From JAJPKK01 sp963787675 (GTDB lineage Bacteria > Pseudomonadota > Alphaproteobacteria > Rhizobiales > Xanthobacteraceae): a stretch of DNA of 64,000 bases. Location of the stretch: assembly GCA_963787675.1 (NCBI GenBank), contig CAWBDV010000016.1, positions 1 to 64,000 of the forward strand, read 5' to 3'. Below are positions 34,289 to 42,951 of the stretch, piece by piece. The position numbers were made by a program, and so were the translations under genes. Under the pieces are notes generated by a model. It ran no database searches. It was not told the DNA's origin and was given only the letters and a program-made list of their open reading frames with translations. Every line of letters starts with the position of its first letter. Position 1 is the first letter of the stretch.

Positions 34289-35146
34289 ATGCGTCCTCAG
34301 CCCGCTTTTCTCCCCAGCGCCGCAGTCCTTGCAGCACTTTGGTGCGGCGATGCGGCAGCTCAACTCAAGCCCGGCGAGTCCCCCGCGCCGCCAGCAGCGA
34401 CGAGCACTGCGCCGTCGACCGCCACGCTCGATCCCGGAGAAATTTTCCGCGACTGCCCGGAATGTGCCGAAATGGTTGTGGTGCCGGCCGGCGAGTTCAA
34501 GATGGGCGGTAATGACACCGTCTATGAAAAGCCTGAACATCGCGTGGTGATCGCAGCGCCGTTCGCCATCGGGCGACGCGAAATCACCGTCGAAGAGTGG
34601 GATCTTTGCGTCAGCACCGGCGGCTGCCGGTACCGACCTGGCGATTACGGATGGGGGCGGGGCAATCGGCCGGTGATCGATGTGAGTTGGGAGGACGCCA
34701 AGGAATTCGTCGGCTGGATGTCGCGGAAAACCGGGAAGGCCTATCGGCTCCCCAGCGAAGCGGAGTGGGAATACGCGGCGCGCGCGGGAACAGCGTCGCC
34801 GTTCTGGTGGGGCCGCGCCACTGGCGGTCATGCCAACTGCGAAGACTGCGCCACGACGCCGTTGCGGCAGACCATGCCGACGGGTTCGTTCCGTCCCAAC
34901 GGCTTCGGCCTCTATGACGTTGCCGGCAACGCCGCCGAATGGGTGGAAGATTGCTGGAACGAATCCTATCGCGGCGCGCCGATGGATGGCTCGGCGTGGA
35001 CCATGGGCCAGTGTCGCCAGCGCGTTTTGCGCGGGGGATCATTCGCCAGCAAGCTGACGATGGTTCGGTCGGCCGCGCGCTTCAGATACGATCAGGACGT
35101 GCGTTATTACGCCAACGGATTCCGCGTCGCGCGCGACTTGAAATAG
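34289..35146 (+). CDS. Exported SUMF1/FGE-sulfatase-fold protein
   Basis: This 285-residue protein has a signal peptide (MRPQPAFLPSAAVLAALWCG, then AAAQ) followed by a formylglycine-generating-enzyme-like fold. Family landmarks are VVVPAGEFKMGGND, RREITVEEWDLCVSTGGC, PVIDVSWEDAKEFVGWMS, YRLPSEAEWEYAARAGT, NGFGLYDVAGNAAEWVEDCW and RVLRGGSFASK...GFRVARD. The paired active-site cysteines near the C-terminus of true FGE are not evident, so oxidation of sulfatase cysteines is unlikely. The fold may act as a ligand-binding or scaffold module. SUMF1-fold proteins often sit beside caspase-like genes, and here the gene is divergent from the DUF4399–caspase unit. Confidence 0.85.
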   Translation: MRPQPAFLPSAAVLAALWCGDAAAQLKPGESPAPPAATSTAPSTATLDPGEIFRDCPECAEMVVVPAGEFKMGGNDTVYEKPEHRVVIAAPFAIGRREITVEEWDLCVSTGGCRYRPGDYGWGRGNRPVIDVSWEDAKEFVGWMSRKTGKAYRLPSEAEWEYAARAGTASPFWWGRATGGHANCEDCATTPLRQTMPTGSFRPNGFGLYDVAGNAAEWVEDCWNESYRGAPMDGSAWTMGQCRQRVLRGGSFASKLTMVRSAARFRYDQDVRYYANGFRVARDLK

Positions 35147-35163
35147 CGTCGGGTGCGTTTTCC

Positions 35164-36543
35164 TCAAGGCTTGCCGAAGAGCGTGCGGAACAACGCTTCG
35201 ATCCCGTCGCGCCGGTCGTTGGTGACGTAAGTGAGGCCGTGTGCGCGCATCAGGCCGCGCTCATCGAGGCCATGCGAGGCGCCCGTCGCAACCAGCATCT
35301 CGGCACGAAAATCGTCATAGGCAAACGGCTTGCCCGCGAGCCGGCACACCACTTTGTAATCGCACGCGACCGGCCCCGGAACTTGCGCGATGCGCGCCGC
35401 GTCCGCGCGCACGACATCGCTGTTCGCGAAATATCGCGCACGATAGTCCGGATCGAACAGCACCAACGCCGGCTCGATGCGGAGCGTCGCCACAAGCCGC
35501 ACCACAACGACAAGGACGACCACGCCACGCGCCGCGCCTTCGCCGAAACGTCGCCCGAACGCTGTTGCGCCGGCGCGATCGAAGGCAAGCCCGAGCCCCA
35601 CCGCCGTCGCGATCACGAGATCGAACTGCGCATTGTCGAGGATCGCTTCGCCGCTCCATTGCACGACAAAGGCGATGAACGCGACCGCGACGAACAGCAT
35701 GGTGAAACGCGCCGCCTCCCGCTTCGGCTCGGCCGCGACCCAGATCCCCCACAGCATCAGGGCCGGCAGAATCCATTGCAGCCGGCCCAGGCCCTTGAGC
35801 GCGCGCATCACGCTATAGGGTCGTGGGGTCAGCAGATTGGCGAAAAAGATGTCGCCATAGATGAGATAGCAGAGCGCTAACCCGAGCGCGGCGGCGCCGG
35901 CGCCGGCAGCCAGTGCCACGGCGGCACGGCGGCGGTCGTGCATCGCGAGCCACAGCAGCGCCGTCACCGGCACCGCAATGATGTTGTGCTTGTAGAAGCC
36001 CGCTGCCGCCATCAGCAGGATCGGCGGCACCGCGGATTTCTTCGTTGCCGTGCGCGCGAGGAACCAGGCGAGCGCCGCCATCATGATGGCATGGCCGACG
36101 AGCTGCGGGTCGTTCATGCCGGCAAACCGGTTGAACGCGCGCGCCATCACGGCAACGAACCAAAGGCCGCCGATCGCCGCCCCGGCGCGGCCGCCGCCGA
36201 GTTGCCTGATGACGAGCGCGATCAGTGCGCCGACAGCGAGGATTGCGGCAATCGACAGCACCCGGCCGACGTAAAGTGCATCGCCGAACACCTGCGCGAG
36301 GCCGCCGACCACGTAGAACGACAGCGGCGGATAATTGTTGACGATCAGCGTATCGGTCGGCGGATAGAGCGGCGCGGCGCCCATGGCAGCGTCGGCAAAA
36401 TAGGCGTTCCAGCCTTCGTTCTGCGCGATCTCGATGGGAAAGCCGGCGCGCCACAGCGGCCAAACCATGAAATAAGCGGCAAGCAGCGCGAGCAGCGCAA
36501 CCTCAGCATTGACAGCGAGCCGGCCCCCCGCCGTGCCCGTCAT
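35164..36543 (-). CDS. Multi-span membrane glycosyltransferase-like protein (GT-C/GT39 type)
   Basis: The protein has 459 residues with about ten hydrophobic spans. The N-terminal loop has the arrangement typical of GT-C enzymes that take sugar from polyprenyl carriers (FPIEIAQNEGWNAYFADAAM, then LYPPTDTLIVNNYPPLSFYV). The acidic and PP-containing loop near residue 70 is the likely catalytic side. The C-terminal part is a soluble periplasmic domain (CDYKVVCRLAGKPFAYDDFR). Its start overlaps the stop of the heptosyltransferase-like gene by four bases (ATGA), so the two are probably co-transcribed in an envelope-glycan pathway. The donor and acceptor are unknown. Confidence 0.72.
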   Translation of the reverse strand: MTGTAGGRLAVNAEVALLALLAAYFMVWPLWRAGFPIEIAQNEGWNAYFADAAMGAAPLYPPTDTLIVNNYPPLSFYVVGGLAQVFGDALYVGRVLSIAAILAVGALIALVIRQLGGGRAGAAIGGLWFVAVMARAFNRFAGMNDPQLVGHAIMMAALAWFLARTATKKSAVPPILLMAAAGFYKHNIIAVPVTALLWLAMHDRRRAAVALAAGAGAAALGLALCYLIYGDIFFANLLTPRPYSVMRALKGLGRLQWILPALMLWGIWVAAEPKREAARFTMLFVAVAFIAFVVQWSGEAILDNAQFDLVIATAVGLGLAFDRAGATAFGRRFGEGAARGVVVLVVVVRLVATLRIEPALVLFDPDYRARYFANSDVVRADAARIAQVPGPVACDYKVVCRLAGKPFAYDDFRAEMLVATGASHGLDERGLMRAHGLTYVTNDRRDGIEALFRTLFGKP

Positions 36544-37508
36544 CGCGCGCGTCCGGCAACGCGGTCGAGCGCGCGCAGCACCTCATCCGGCTCGGGCGTA
36601 GCGCCTTTGCCGCCGACGACCTCGATCGGGCCCGACCCCATCGGGCCGGTCAGCCCGGGCTCGCTGCCGATGAAGATCGCGACCAGCGGCACCCCGAGCG
36701 CCGCCGCCACATGCACGAGCCCGGTATCGACGCCGACCACGAGCTTCGCTCCGGCGATCAAGGCTGCGACCTCGTCGAGCGGCCGGCGCTCGGGCACGCT
36801 TCCGGCGGGCTCGCCGGCGGCGGTGGCGATCGCTTGGCTGCGCTCGCGTTCGGCCTGATCGCCCCAAGGCAGCACCACGTTGAGGCCGCGCCCGCGCATG
36901 CTGCGGGCGACCGCGATCCAATTGTCGATTGCCCATTCCTTGCCGGGCTGCGCCGTGCCGTGAAACAGCACCCCGTAGTTGCTGGCCGGCGCTTCTGCAG
37001 CGAGCTTTGTACGATCGAGGCCGAAATCAACCGGCCCATTCGCCTCGTAGCCGAGCGCAAGGCCCGATAGCGTGCGGTTGCGCCGGATCGCGTGCACGGC
37101 CCGTGGAACCGTGTGCCGGATGTTGTAGAACCAGCACGCCAAACCCTCGCGCACGCTCGCCCGATCGTAGCCATGACGCACGCCGCGGACCATGAACGCG
37201 ATCAACGCGGAGCGCACCAGCCCTTGGGTGTCGACGGCCGCGTCATAGCGCTGGTCTCGCAGCCGCAGCCGAAATTCGCCGATGTCGCGCCAGGTCGCGA
37301 GTTCGTGCAGCCTTCCCCGCCACCGCCGCGAAGCGACCGGAATGACGGCATCGACGCCGGGATGAAGCCGGGCTAGCGGCGCATAGGCCTCCTCCACCAC
37401 CCAGGTGAGACGGGCGTCCGGCCGGTAACGCCGCGCATCGGTGATGGCCGGCATGTGGTGGACGACGTCGCCGAGCGAGGAGGTCTTAATGAACAGTATC
37501 TCGGCCAT
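36540..37508 (-). CDS. LPS heptosyltransferase-like glycosyltransferase, GT9 family
   Basis: This GT-B fold enzyme of about 322 residues probably transfers heptose or another sugar to lipopolysaccharide inner core at the cytoplasmic face. From the ATG at 37508 it begins MAEILFIKTSSLGDVVHHMP, the diagnostic N-terminus of WaaC (heptosyltransferase I). Further motifs are LTWVVEEAYAPLARLHPGVD, DTQGLVRSALIAF, LFHGTAQPGKEWAIDNW and the donor-site VVGVDTGLVHVAAALGVPLV. It is closest in pattern to WaaC, but GT9 members cannot be separated without alignment. It overlaps the following membrane glycosyltransferase gene and is divergent from galE. Confidence 0.85.
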   Translation of the reverse strand: MAEILFIKTSSLGDVVHHMPAITDARRYRPDARLTWVVEEAYAPLARLHPGVDAVIPVASRRWRGRLHELATWRDIGEFRLRLRDQRYDAAVDTQGLVRSALIAFMVRGVRHGYDRASVREGLACWFYNIRHTVPRAVHAIRRNRTLSGLALGYEANGPVDFGLDRTKLAAEAPASNYGVLFHGTAQPGKEWAIDNWIAVARSMRGRGLNVVLPWGDQAERERSQAIATAAGEPAGSVPERRPLDEVAALIAGAKLVVGVDTGLVHVAAALGVPLVAIFIGSEPGLTGPMGSGPIEVVGGKGATPEPDEVLRALDRVAGRAR

Positions 37509-37656
37509 ACCAGGTTCCCGGATCATTCCGGCTGCCGCTGGCTCATATACACTGCCCGGCGGCTTGTCACCCGCAGTTGCCGCCGCGCTAACGTGATATT
37601 CAGGTCCGCCGGATAAGCCCTGTCAGCCCGACAAATCGGCCCGTGAGCGAGCCAAG

Positions 37657-38643
37657 ATGACCACCCTGGTGACCGGCGGCGCCGGCTATATCGGCAGCCA
37701 TATGGTGTACGCCCTCCTCGCGGCCGGCGAACGGGTGGTCGTGCTCGACAATCTGTCGACGGGCTTCAAATGGGCGATTGCAAGCGGCGTGCCGCTCGTC
37801 GTCGGCGAAACCGGCGACGAGGCCTTGGTTGCCCGCCTCATCGCCGAGCACGGGGTCGACGCCATCATCCATTTCGCGGCATCCATCGTGGTGCCGGATT
37901 CGGTGTCGAACCCGCTCGGCTATTACCGCAACAACACGGTGAATTCGCGCAGCCTCATCGAGTGTGCCGTGAAGGGCGGGGTCAAGGCCTTCATCTTTTC
38001 ATCGACGGCCGCGGTCTACGGCAATCCGGAGCACGTTCCGATCGGGGAGGACGACCCGGTGGCGCCGATGTCGCCCTACGGCTCGTCCAAGCTGATGACC
38101 GAGATCATGTTGCGCGACGCCAGCGCCGCGCACGGCATCCCCTACGTCATCCTGCGCTACTTCAACGTCGCCGGCGCCGATCCGCAATTGCGCACCGGCC
38201 AGTCGACCAAGGGCGCGACGCACCTCATCAAGGTCGCGGTGGAGACGGCGCTTGGCAAGCGCTCCAGCATGCAGGTGTTCGGCACCGACTATCCGACCCC
38301 CGACGGCACTTGCATTCGCGACTACATCCACGTGACAGACCTGGTGCGCGCCCATTCGGGCGCGCTCGCCTATCTGCGCGGCGGCGGTCATCCGGTCACG
38401 CTCAATTGCGGCTACGGCCATGGCTTCTCGGTGCTGGAAGTCATCGATACGGTGAAGCGCACGTCGGGCGTCGATTTTCGCGTCGACTACGCCGAGCGGC
38501 GGCCGGGCGATCCGTCGCAGATCGTGGCGAAGTCCGATCGCGTCCGCGCGACGCTCGGATGGCAGCCGCAATTCGACGACCTTGCCACCATCGTTGCCCA
38601 CGCACTCGCCTGGGAACGCAAGCTCGGCACCCTGCAGAACTAG
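37657..38643 (+). CDS. galE: UDP-glucose 4-epimerase
   Basis: This NAD-dependent short-chain epimerase interconverts UDP-glucose and UDP-galactose for envelope polysaccharides. The N-terminal Rossmann motif is TGGAGYIGSHMVYALLAAG. The active site is visible as the Ser in FSSTAAVYG and the YxxxK of SPYGSSKLM. Other family blocks are YFNVAGADP, DYIHVTDLVRAH and LNCGYGHGFSVLEV. The length of 328 residues is normal. It sits next to the two glycosyltransferase genes on the opposite strand, consistent with an envelope-sugar locus. Confidence 0.92.
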   Translation: MTTLVTGGAGYIGSHMVYALLAAGERVVVLDNLSTGFKWAIASGVPLVVGETGDEALVARLIAEHGVDAIIHFAASIVVPDSVSNPLGYYRNNTVNSRSLIECAVKGGVKAFIFSSTAAVYGNPEHVPIGEDDPVAPMSPYGSSKLMTEIMLRDASAAHGIPYVILRYFNVAGADPQLRTGQSTKGATHLIKVAVETALGKRSSMQVFGTDYPTPDGTCIRDYIHVTDLVRAHSGALAYLRGGGHPVTLNCGYGHGFSVLEVIDTVKRTSGVDFRVDYAERRPGDPSQIVAKSDRVRATLGWQPQFDDLATIVAHALAWERKLGTLQN

Positions 38644-38778
38644 CGCCGCCGCGCATCGGTCTTGGGCAATCTCTGCGACCGGGGCGATTGACCTTCGCAC
38701 CCCTTCCGTCTATTCGGCTGCACGCGGGGACGCCGGCCTCGCTTCCTTTGTCTCCACCCGCATCCAGAAGATTTTGCC

Positions 38779-39489
38779 ATGAGCGCAGACGCTTCCCGTT
38801 ACGTCATTTCGCCGCCGCCGCAACCCGCCATCGCCGTTGTGGGCAGCGACAAGCTGTTCCCGGTGCGCCGAATCTGGTGCGTCGGGCGCAACTATCTCGA
38901 GCACATCAAGGAAATGGGTCAGGATGAGCGCGAGCCGCCGTTCTTCTTTGCCAAGCCCGCCGACGCCATCGCGCCGGATGGCGCGACCATTCCCTACCCG
39001 CCCCTCACCAAGGACCTCCATCACGAGGTCGAGTTGGTGGTGGCGCTCAAGGGCGGGGGTCGCAACCTCAGGGCCGCCAAGGCGAACGATCTGATCTGGG
39101 GCTATGGCGTCGGCATCGACCTGACAAGGCGCGACCTCCAGATCGCCTCGCGCGACATCAAGCGGCCGTGGGAAATCGGCAAGGCGTTCGACTTTTCCGC
39201 CCCTTGCGGCGCGCTGCGCCCTGCAAGCGCGATCGGCCATCCGAAGAAGGGCCGGATCACGCTCAAGTGCAACGGCAAGATTCGTCAGGACGGCGATCTC
39301 GAGCAGATGATCTGGAACGTGCCCGAGGTGATCGAGAAACTGTCCGAGATGGTAGAGCTCGCAGCCGGCGACATCATCATGACCGGCACACCGTCAGGCG
39401 TCGCCGCAACCGTGGCCGGCGACCGGCTCGAATGCGAAGTGGCCGGGGTCGGCACGCTCACCGTGACCATGGGGCCGCCGCTGAAGTAG
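38779..39489 (+). CDS. Fumarylacetoacetate hydrolase (FAH) family protein
   Basis: This 236-residue single-domain FAH fold enzyme matches the group annotated as fumarylpyruvate or acylpyruvate hydrolases. Signature blocks are WCVGRNYLEHIKEMG, PFFFAKPADAIAPDG, the metal-binding DLHHEVELVVAL, WGYGVGIDLTRRDLQ, WEIGKAFDFSAPCG and DIIMTGTPSGVAA. The acidic ligands of the Mg/Ca site are present. The likely reaction is hydrolysis of a C–C bond in a 2,4-diketo acid (for example in gentisate or aromatic catabolism). No pathway genes are adjacent, so the substrate is unassigned. Confidence 0.88.
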   Translation: MSADASRYVISPPPQPAIAVVGSDKLFPVRRIWCVGRNYLEHIKEMGQDEREPPFFFAKPADAIAPDGATIPYPPLTKDLHHEVELVVALKGGGRNLRAAKANDLIWGYGVGIDLTRRDLQIASRDIKRPWEIGKAFDFSAPCGALRPASAIGHPKKGRITLKCNGKIRQDGDLEQMIWNVPEVIEKLSEMVELAAGDIIMTGTPSGVAATVAGDRLECEVAGVGTLTVTMGPPLK

Positions 39490-39492
39490 AGT

Positions 39493-39524
39493 GTAGCCCG
39501 GATTGAGCGGAGCGAAATCCGGGG
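39493..39524 (+). repeat. REP element flanking the RayT gene, left copy
   Basis: GTAGCCCGGATTGAGCGGAGCGAAATCCGGGG. The core pairs with itself (CCCGGATT against AATCCGGG) as a hairpin, and the whole is an inverted copy of the element on the other side of the transposase gene. Confidence 0.85.
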
Positions 39525-39535
39525 TGGTGCTGAGT

Positions 39536-40072
39536 ATGGTCCGGTACCGTCGGAATTTCACCGCAGGCGGCACATTCTTCTTCACCGTGACACTCGCTGA
39601 CCGTACCTCGCAGGTTCTGATCGATCACATCGATCACTTGCGCGCGGCAATGAGGGAAATTCGGCGCGCGCATCCATTTACGATTGATGCGGTCGTGGTG
39701 CTACCTGATCACCTGCACATCGTGATGACTCTGCCAGCAGGAGATGCCGACTTCACGAACCGGTGGCGGCTCATTAAACGCCGTTTCACTGACGGTGTCG
39801 TGAAATCGGGAACTCCGGTGGCGCGCCTACAAAGCGGAGAGCCGGCATTATGGCAACGTCGGTTCTGGGAGCATACCATCCGGGATGACGACGATTTCGA
39901 ACGCCACGTCGACTATGTTCATTTCAATCCAGTGAGGCACGGCTTTGTCGCGAGCGCTCGCGACTGGCCGTATTCCTCGTTTCACAGCTACGTGCGACGT
40001 GGGCTCTTACCGCAAGACTGGGGCGGGGATTTCGGGCACGATCAAGACACCTTTGGCGAACGCCGCTGGTGA
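39536..40072 (+). CDS. REP-associated tyrosine transposase (RayT, Y1 type)
   Basis: This is a 178-residue single-domain HUH transposase of the RayT group, which mobilises or domesticates REP palindromes. The HUH histidines are in PDHLHIVMTLP. The catalytic tyrosine is in the helix ERHVDYVHFNPVRHG, which is the RayT hallmark. The tail RDWPYSSFHSYVRRG is also family-like. The ATG at 39536 (MVRYRRNFTAGGTFFFTVTL) is chosen over the frame start at 39503 because it gives the standard N-terminus and does not overlap the REP. Inverted REP copies lie immediately on both sides (39493–39524 and 40076–40106), the arrangement expected of a REPtron. Confidence 0.92.
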   Translation: MVRYRRNFTAGGTFFFTVTLADRTSQVLIDHIDHLRAAMREIRRAHPFTIDAVVVLPDHLHIVMTLPAGDADFTNRWRLIKRRFTDGVVKSGTPVARLQSGEPALWQRRFWEHTIRDDDDFERHVDYVHFNPVRHGFVASARDWPYSSFHSYVRRGLLPQDWGGDFGHDQDTFGERRW

Positions 40073-40075
40073 CAA

Positions 40076-40106
40076 CCCGGATTTCGCTGCGCTCAATCCA
40101 GGCTAC
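40076..40106 (-). repeat. REP element flanking the RayT gene, right copy
   Basis: CCCGGATTTCGCTGCGCTCAATCCAGGCTAC is the inverted counterpart of the left copy, with a few changes (GCTGCGCTC against GAGCGGAGC, CCAGG against CCCGG). Confidence 0.85.
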
Positions 40107-40115
40107 TGGTTCCCA

Positions 40116-41484
40116 TCAGCCGCCGCCGGCGATGCTCTTCGCGGCTTGCGCCGGGGCCACTGTGCGGCCGACCACCGTGACCAGCATGTTGCCCTCAAGC
40201 ATCCGCTTGGCAACGCGCTTCACATCGTCCAGCGTGATCGCCTCGACGAGGCTATTGCGCTTTTCGATGTAGTTGATGCCGAGATCTTCAAGCTGAATCT
40301 GCACGAGCTGCTCGGCGATCTTGACCGAAGTGTCGAAGCGCAATCCATACGATCCCGTGAGGAAGGACTTGGCCTTGTCGAGTTCCTCCTGGGTGGGGCC
40401 CGTTTGCGCGAGCTTGCGGATTTCAGCTTCCATCACTTCGAGGGTCTGGCTCGCGCGGTCGGCCCGCGTCGCCGTGCCGCTGATGAAGAGTGACGTATAG
40501 TCGAGCGGCATCACCGCGCTGTAAACGGAATAGGCAAGTCCGCGCAATTCACGCACTTCCTTGTAGAGGCGCGAGGAGAATGCGCTGCCGCCAAGGATGT
40601 GGTTGAGCACGAAGGCCGCGACGAAATCCGGGTCCTTGCGCGGAACGCCGGGCGCGCCGATCATCAGCACGGATTGCGGCACGTCGAGCTCGATCGCGAT
40701 GCGCTGCCCCAGCCCCTGCGGTATCGCCGTGGCGACGGGGGAAAGCTTGGCCTTGGCCGGCAGGTCGCCAAACACGGTGTCGATCAGTTTGCCTGCGCTC
40801 TCCGCATCGATATTGCCGACGATGCCGATCTTGAGATTATCGCGCGCGAAGAGGTTGTGCGCCGCCGTCCTCAGATCGTCGGCGGTGATGGTCGGCACCG
40901 AGTGCAGCGTGCCGCGTACGGGGCGTCCGTAGGCATGGTCGGGGAACGCGGTCGACCACCAGCGCTGATTGGCAAGCTCGTTCGGGCTCGTGGTCGCGCG
41001 GCGCAATCCGGAGAGGATCTGCTCGCGAATGCGCTCGAGGTCTTCGCTATCGAACCGCGGCTCGGTAAGGGCGAGCCGCAGCAGCTTGAATGCCTCATCC
41101 TGGTTTTCCGACAACGTGCGCAACGAGCCGGAGATGTAGTCGCGCGTCGCCGTGATGTTCAGCTCGATGGCGTTCGAACTCGACGAGTTCATGAAAGCGC
41201 TTCGAGTCGATGTCGCCGGCACCCTCGTCGAGAAGCGACACCATCAGGTTGGCGACCCCCGGCTTGTCGACGGGGTCTTGCGTCGCTCCGCCACGGAATG
41301 CGAATTCGATCGCGACCAGCGGAACCGAAGGCTCCCGCACGAGCCAGGCAGTGATGCCCTTTGGGCTGACCACGCGTTCGATGGTCGTCGCGCGAGCTGC
41401 GGGTAGCACTGCGGCAAGCGCGGCCGCGATGACAAGCGCGCCGAAACAAGCGCGTAGCGGATGAAGGCGAGCGCGTGCGTTCAC
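40116..41484 (-). CDS. Exported M16 peptidase-like protein (non-catalytic partner type), frameshifted
   Basis: From the GTG at 41484 there is a signal-like N-terminus (ARACFGALVIAAALAAVLPA) and the start of an M16 domain (VSPKGITAWLVREPSVPLVA). At 41176–41181 the sequence GAACTC causes a frameshift; removing one base restores HELVESNAIELNITATRDYI and the long frame to 40116. The expected HxxEH site is absent: the matching position reads VANLMVSLLDEG. This fits the inactive partner subunit of heterodimeric M16 pairs, in which the GGSAFSSRLYKEVRELRGLAY segment supplies the conserved R/Y. It overlaps the catalytic M16 gene upstream by four bases (GTGA), so the two likely form one periplasmic complex. 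The frameshift is probably a sequencing artefact. Confidence 0.82.
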
Positions 41485-42951
41485 GAGTGTTTCTCCGGGC
41501 CAACGGGGAGATCTTTCACGAGATAACCGGTGACCGACCGACGCTTGTCAAGCCACTTGCGTGCGACATCGCGTACCGCCTCGGCGGTCACGGCGCGGAC
41601 TCCGTCCGGCCACGCCTCGACTTTTTCCACGGTTCCACCTGAGGTGAGGGCCGCGCCGAACCAGCGCGCCATCGTCGCTTGATTATCCTGAGCATAGACG
41701 ACGTCAGCAACGAGCCGCGTCTTGGCGCGGTGCAGTTCTTCCTCGGTGACGCCCTCGGCAACGACCTTCGCGATCACATCGTCGAGCGCGGACTCCACCA
41801 CCTCGAAAGAGATGCCCTGCCGCGGCGTTGCGAAAACCCCAAAACGCGTTTCGTCGAGCGCCGTCGATTGATACCAGCCACCGGCGTTGGTTGCGAGGTT
41901 CTGCTCGACCACGAGCGCGCGGAAGATGCGGCTCGTCTCGCCGGCGCCGAGAATTCTGGGCGAGCACGTCGAGGGCTTCCGACTCACCCGGCATAGCTGT
42001 GGTGGACGACGGCACAAGATAGTTGCGCTGCAGGCTTGGCTGGGCAACCCGCGGATCGGCCATGGTGAGTTGCCGCACCGCGACCGGCGTCGGTTCCTGC
42101 GGCCGCATGCGCGGGCCAGGCTCGGAGCGCGGCTTCACCGCGCCGTAAATCTTTTCGGCGATCGGCTTGACCTCGTCAGCGGTGACATCGCCTGCGATCA
42201 CCACCACCGCATTGTTCGGTGTGTAAAAGTGCCGGTAGAAGGCGAGCGCATCCTCGCGATTGAGCTTTTCGATCTCCTGGTGCCAGCCGATCACCGGCCG
42301 CCCATAGGGATGATTGAGGTACAGCGCCGCGGCGACTTGCTCGCCAATCCGGGCGTCCGGGCTGTTGGCCACCCGCATGTTGAACTCTTCCAGCACCACA
42401 TCGCGCTCGGACATGACGACGTCCTCGCTGAGCACGAGCCCGGTCATGCGGTCGGCTTCGAACTCCATGACCTTCGGCAGGTATTGCTTGGCGATGCGCT
42501 GGAAGTAGGCGGTGTAGTCGGCGGTCGTGAAAGCGTTTTCCTGGCCGCCGATGGTGGCAAGCGTCTGCGAAAACAGGCCGGCTGGATTCTTCGCGGTGCC
42601 CTTGAACATCAGGTGCTCGAGGAAATGGGCGAGCCCGGACTTGCCCGCCGTTTCGTCGGCGGACCCAACCTTGTACCAGATCATGTGGGTCACGACCGGC
42701 GTGCGGTGGTCCGGGATGACGACGACCTCAAGGCCGTTCGCAAGCGTGAAATGAGAGATCGTGGGACCGGCGGCGCCGGCAGGAGCTGTCGCCTGGATCA
42801 GGAGCGCGACCGCCGCGGCAACGCCGAACGCGCAGCGCCCACCTACAGGGTAAAGTGCTCGCGCGGTGCGACGACCGCCTAGATGAGATTGGATGAGGAA
42901 CCAAATGTCACGAGGAAAGCCGGCACGGCACAACACACGAAACCAGCTCAT
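41481..42951 (-). CDS. Exported M16 zinc peptidase (catalytic subunit), frameshifted
   Basis: The ATG at 42951 overlaps the upstream stop (ATGA). A long n-region precedes a signal-like stretch (CAFGVAAAVALLIQATAPAG). The zinc site is intact: HFLEH in SGLAHFLEHLMFKGT, with the distal Glu in SERDVVLEEFNMRV. At 41951–41956 a GAATTC breaks the frame: ALDVLAQ continues as ILGAGETSRIFRALVVEQNL only if one base is removed. The corrected product is about 489 residues, ending RSVTGYLVKDLPVGPEKHS. With the next gene it forms the usual catalytic plus non-catalytic M16 pair downstream of lspA in Hyphomicrobiales. Its substrate is unknown. Confidence 0.84.

Noticed and set aside
34133..34831. A 232-codon minus-strand frame overlapping the SUMF1-fold gene
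   Set aside because: No domain or signal is visible, and the plus-strand product has many family motifs.
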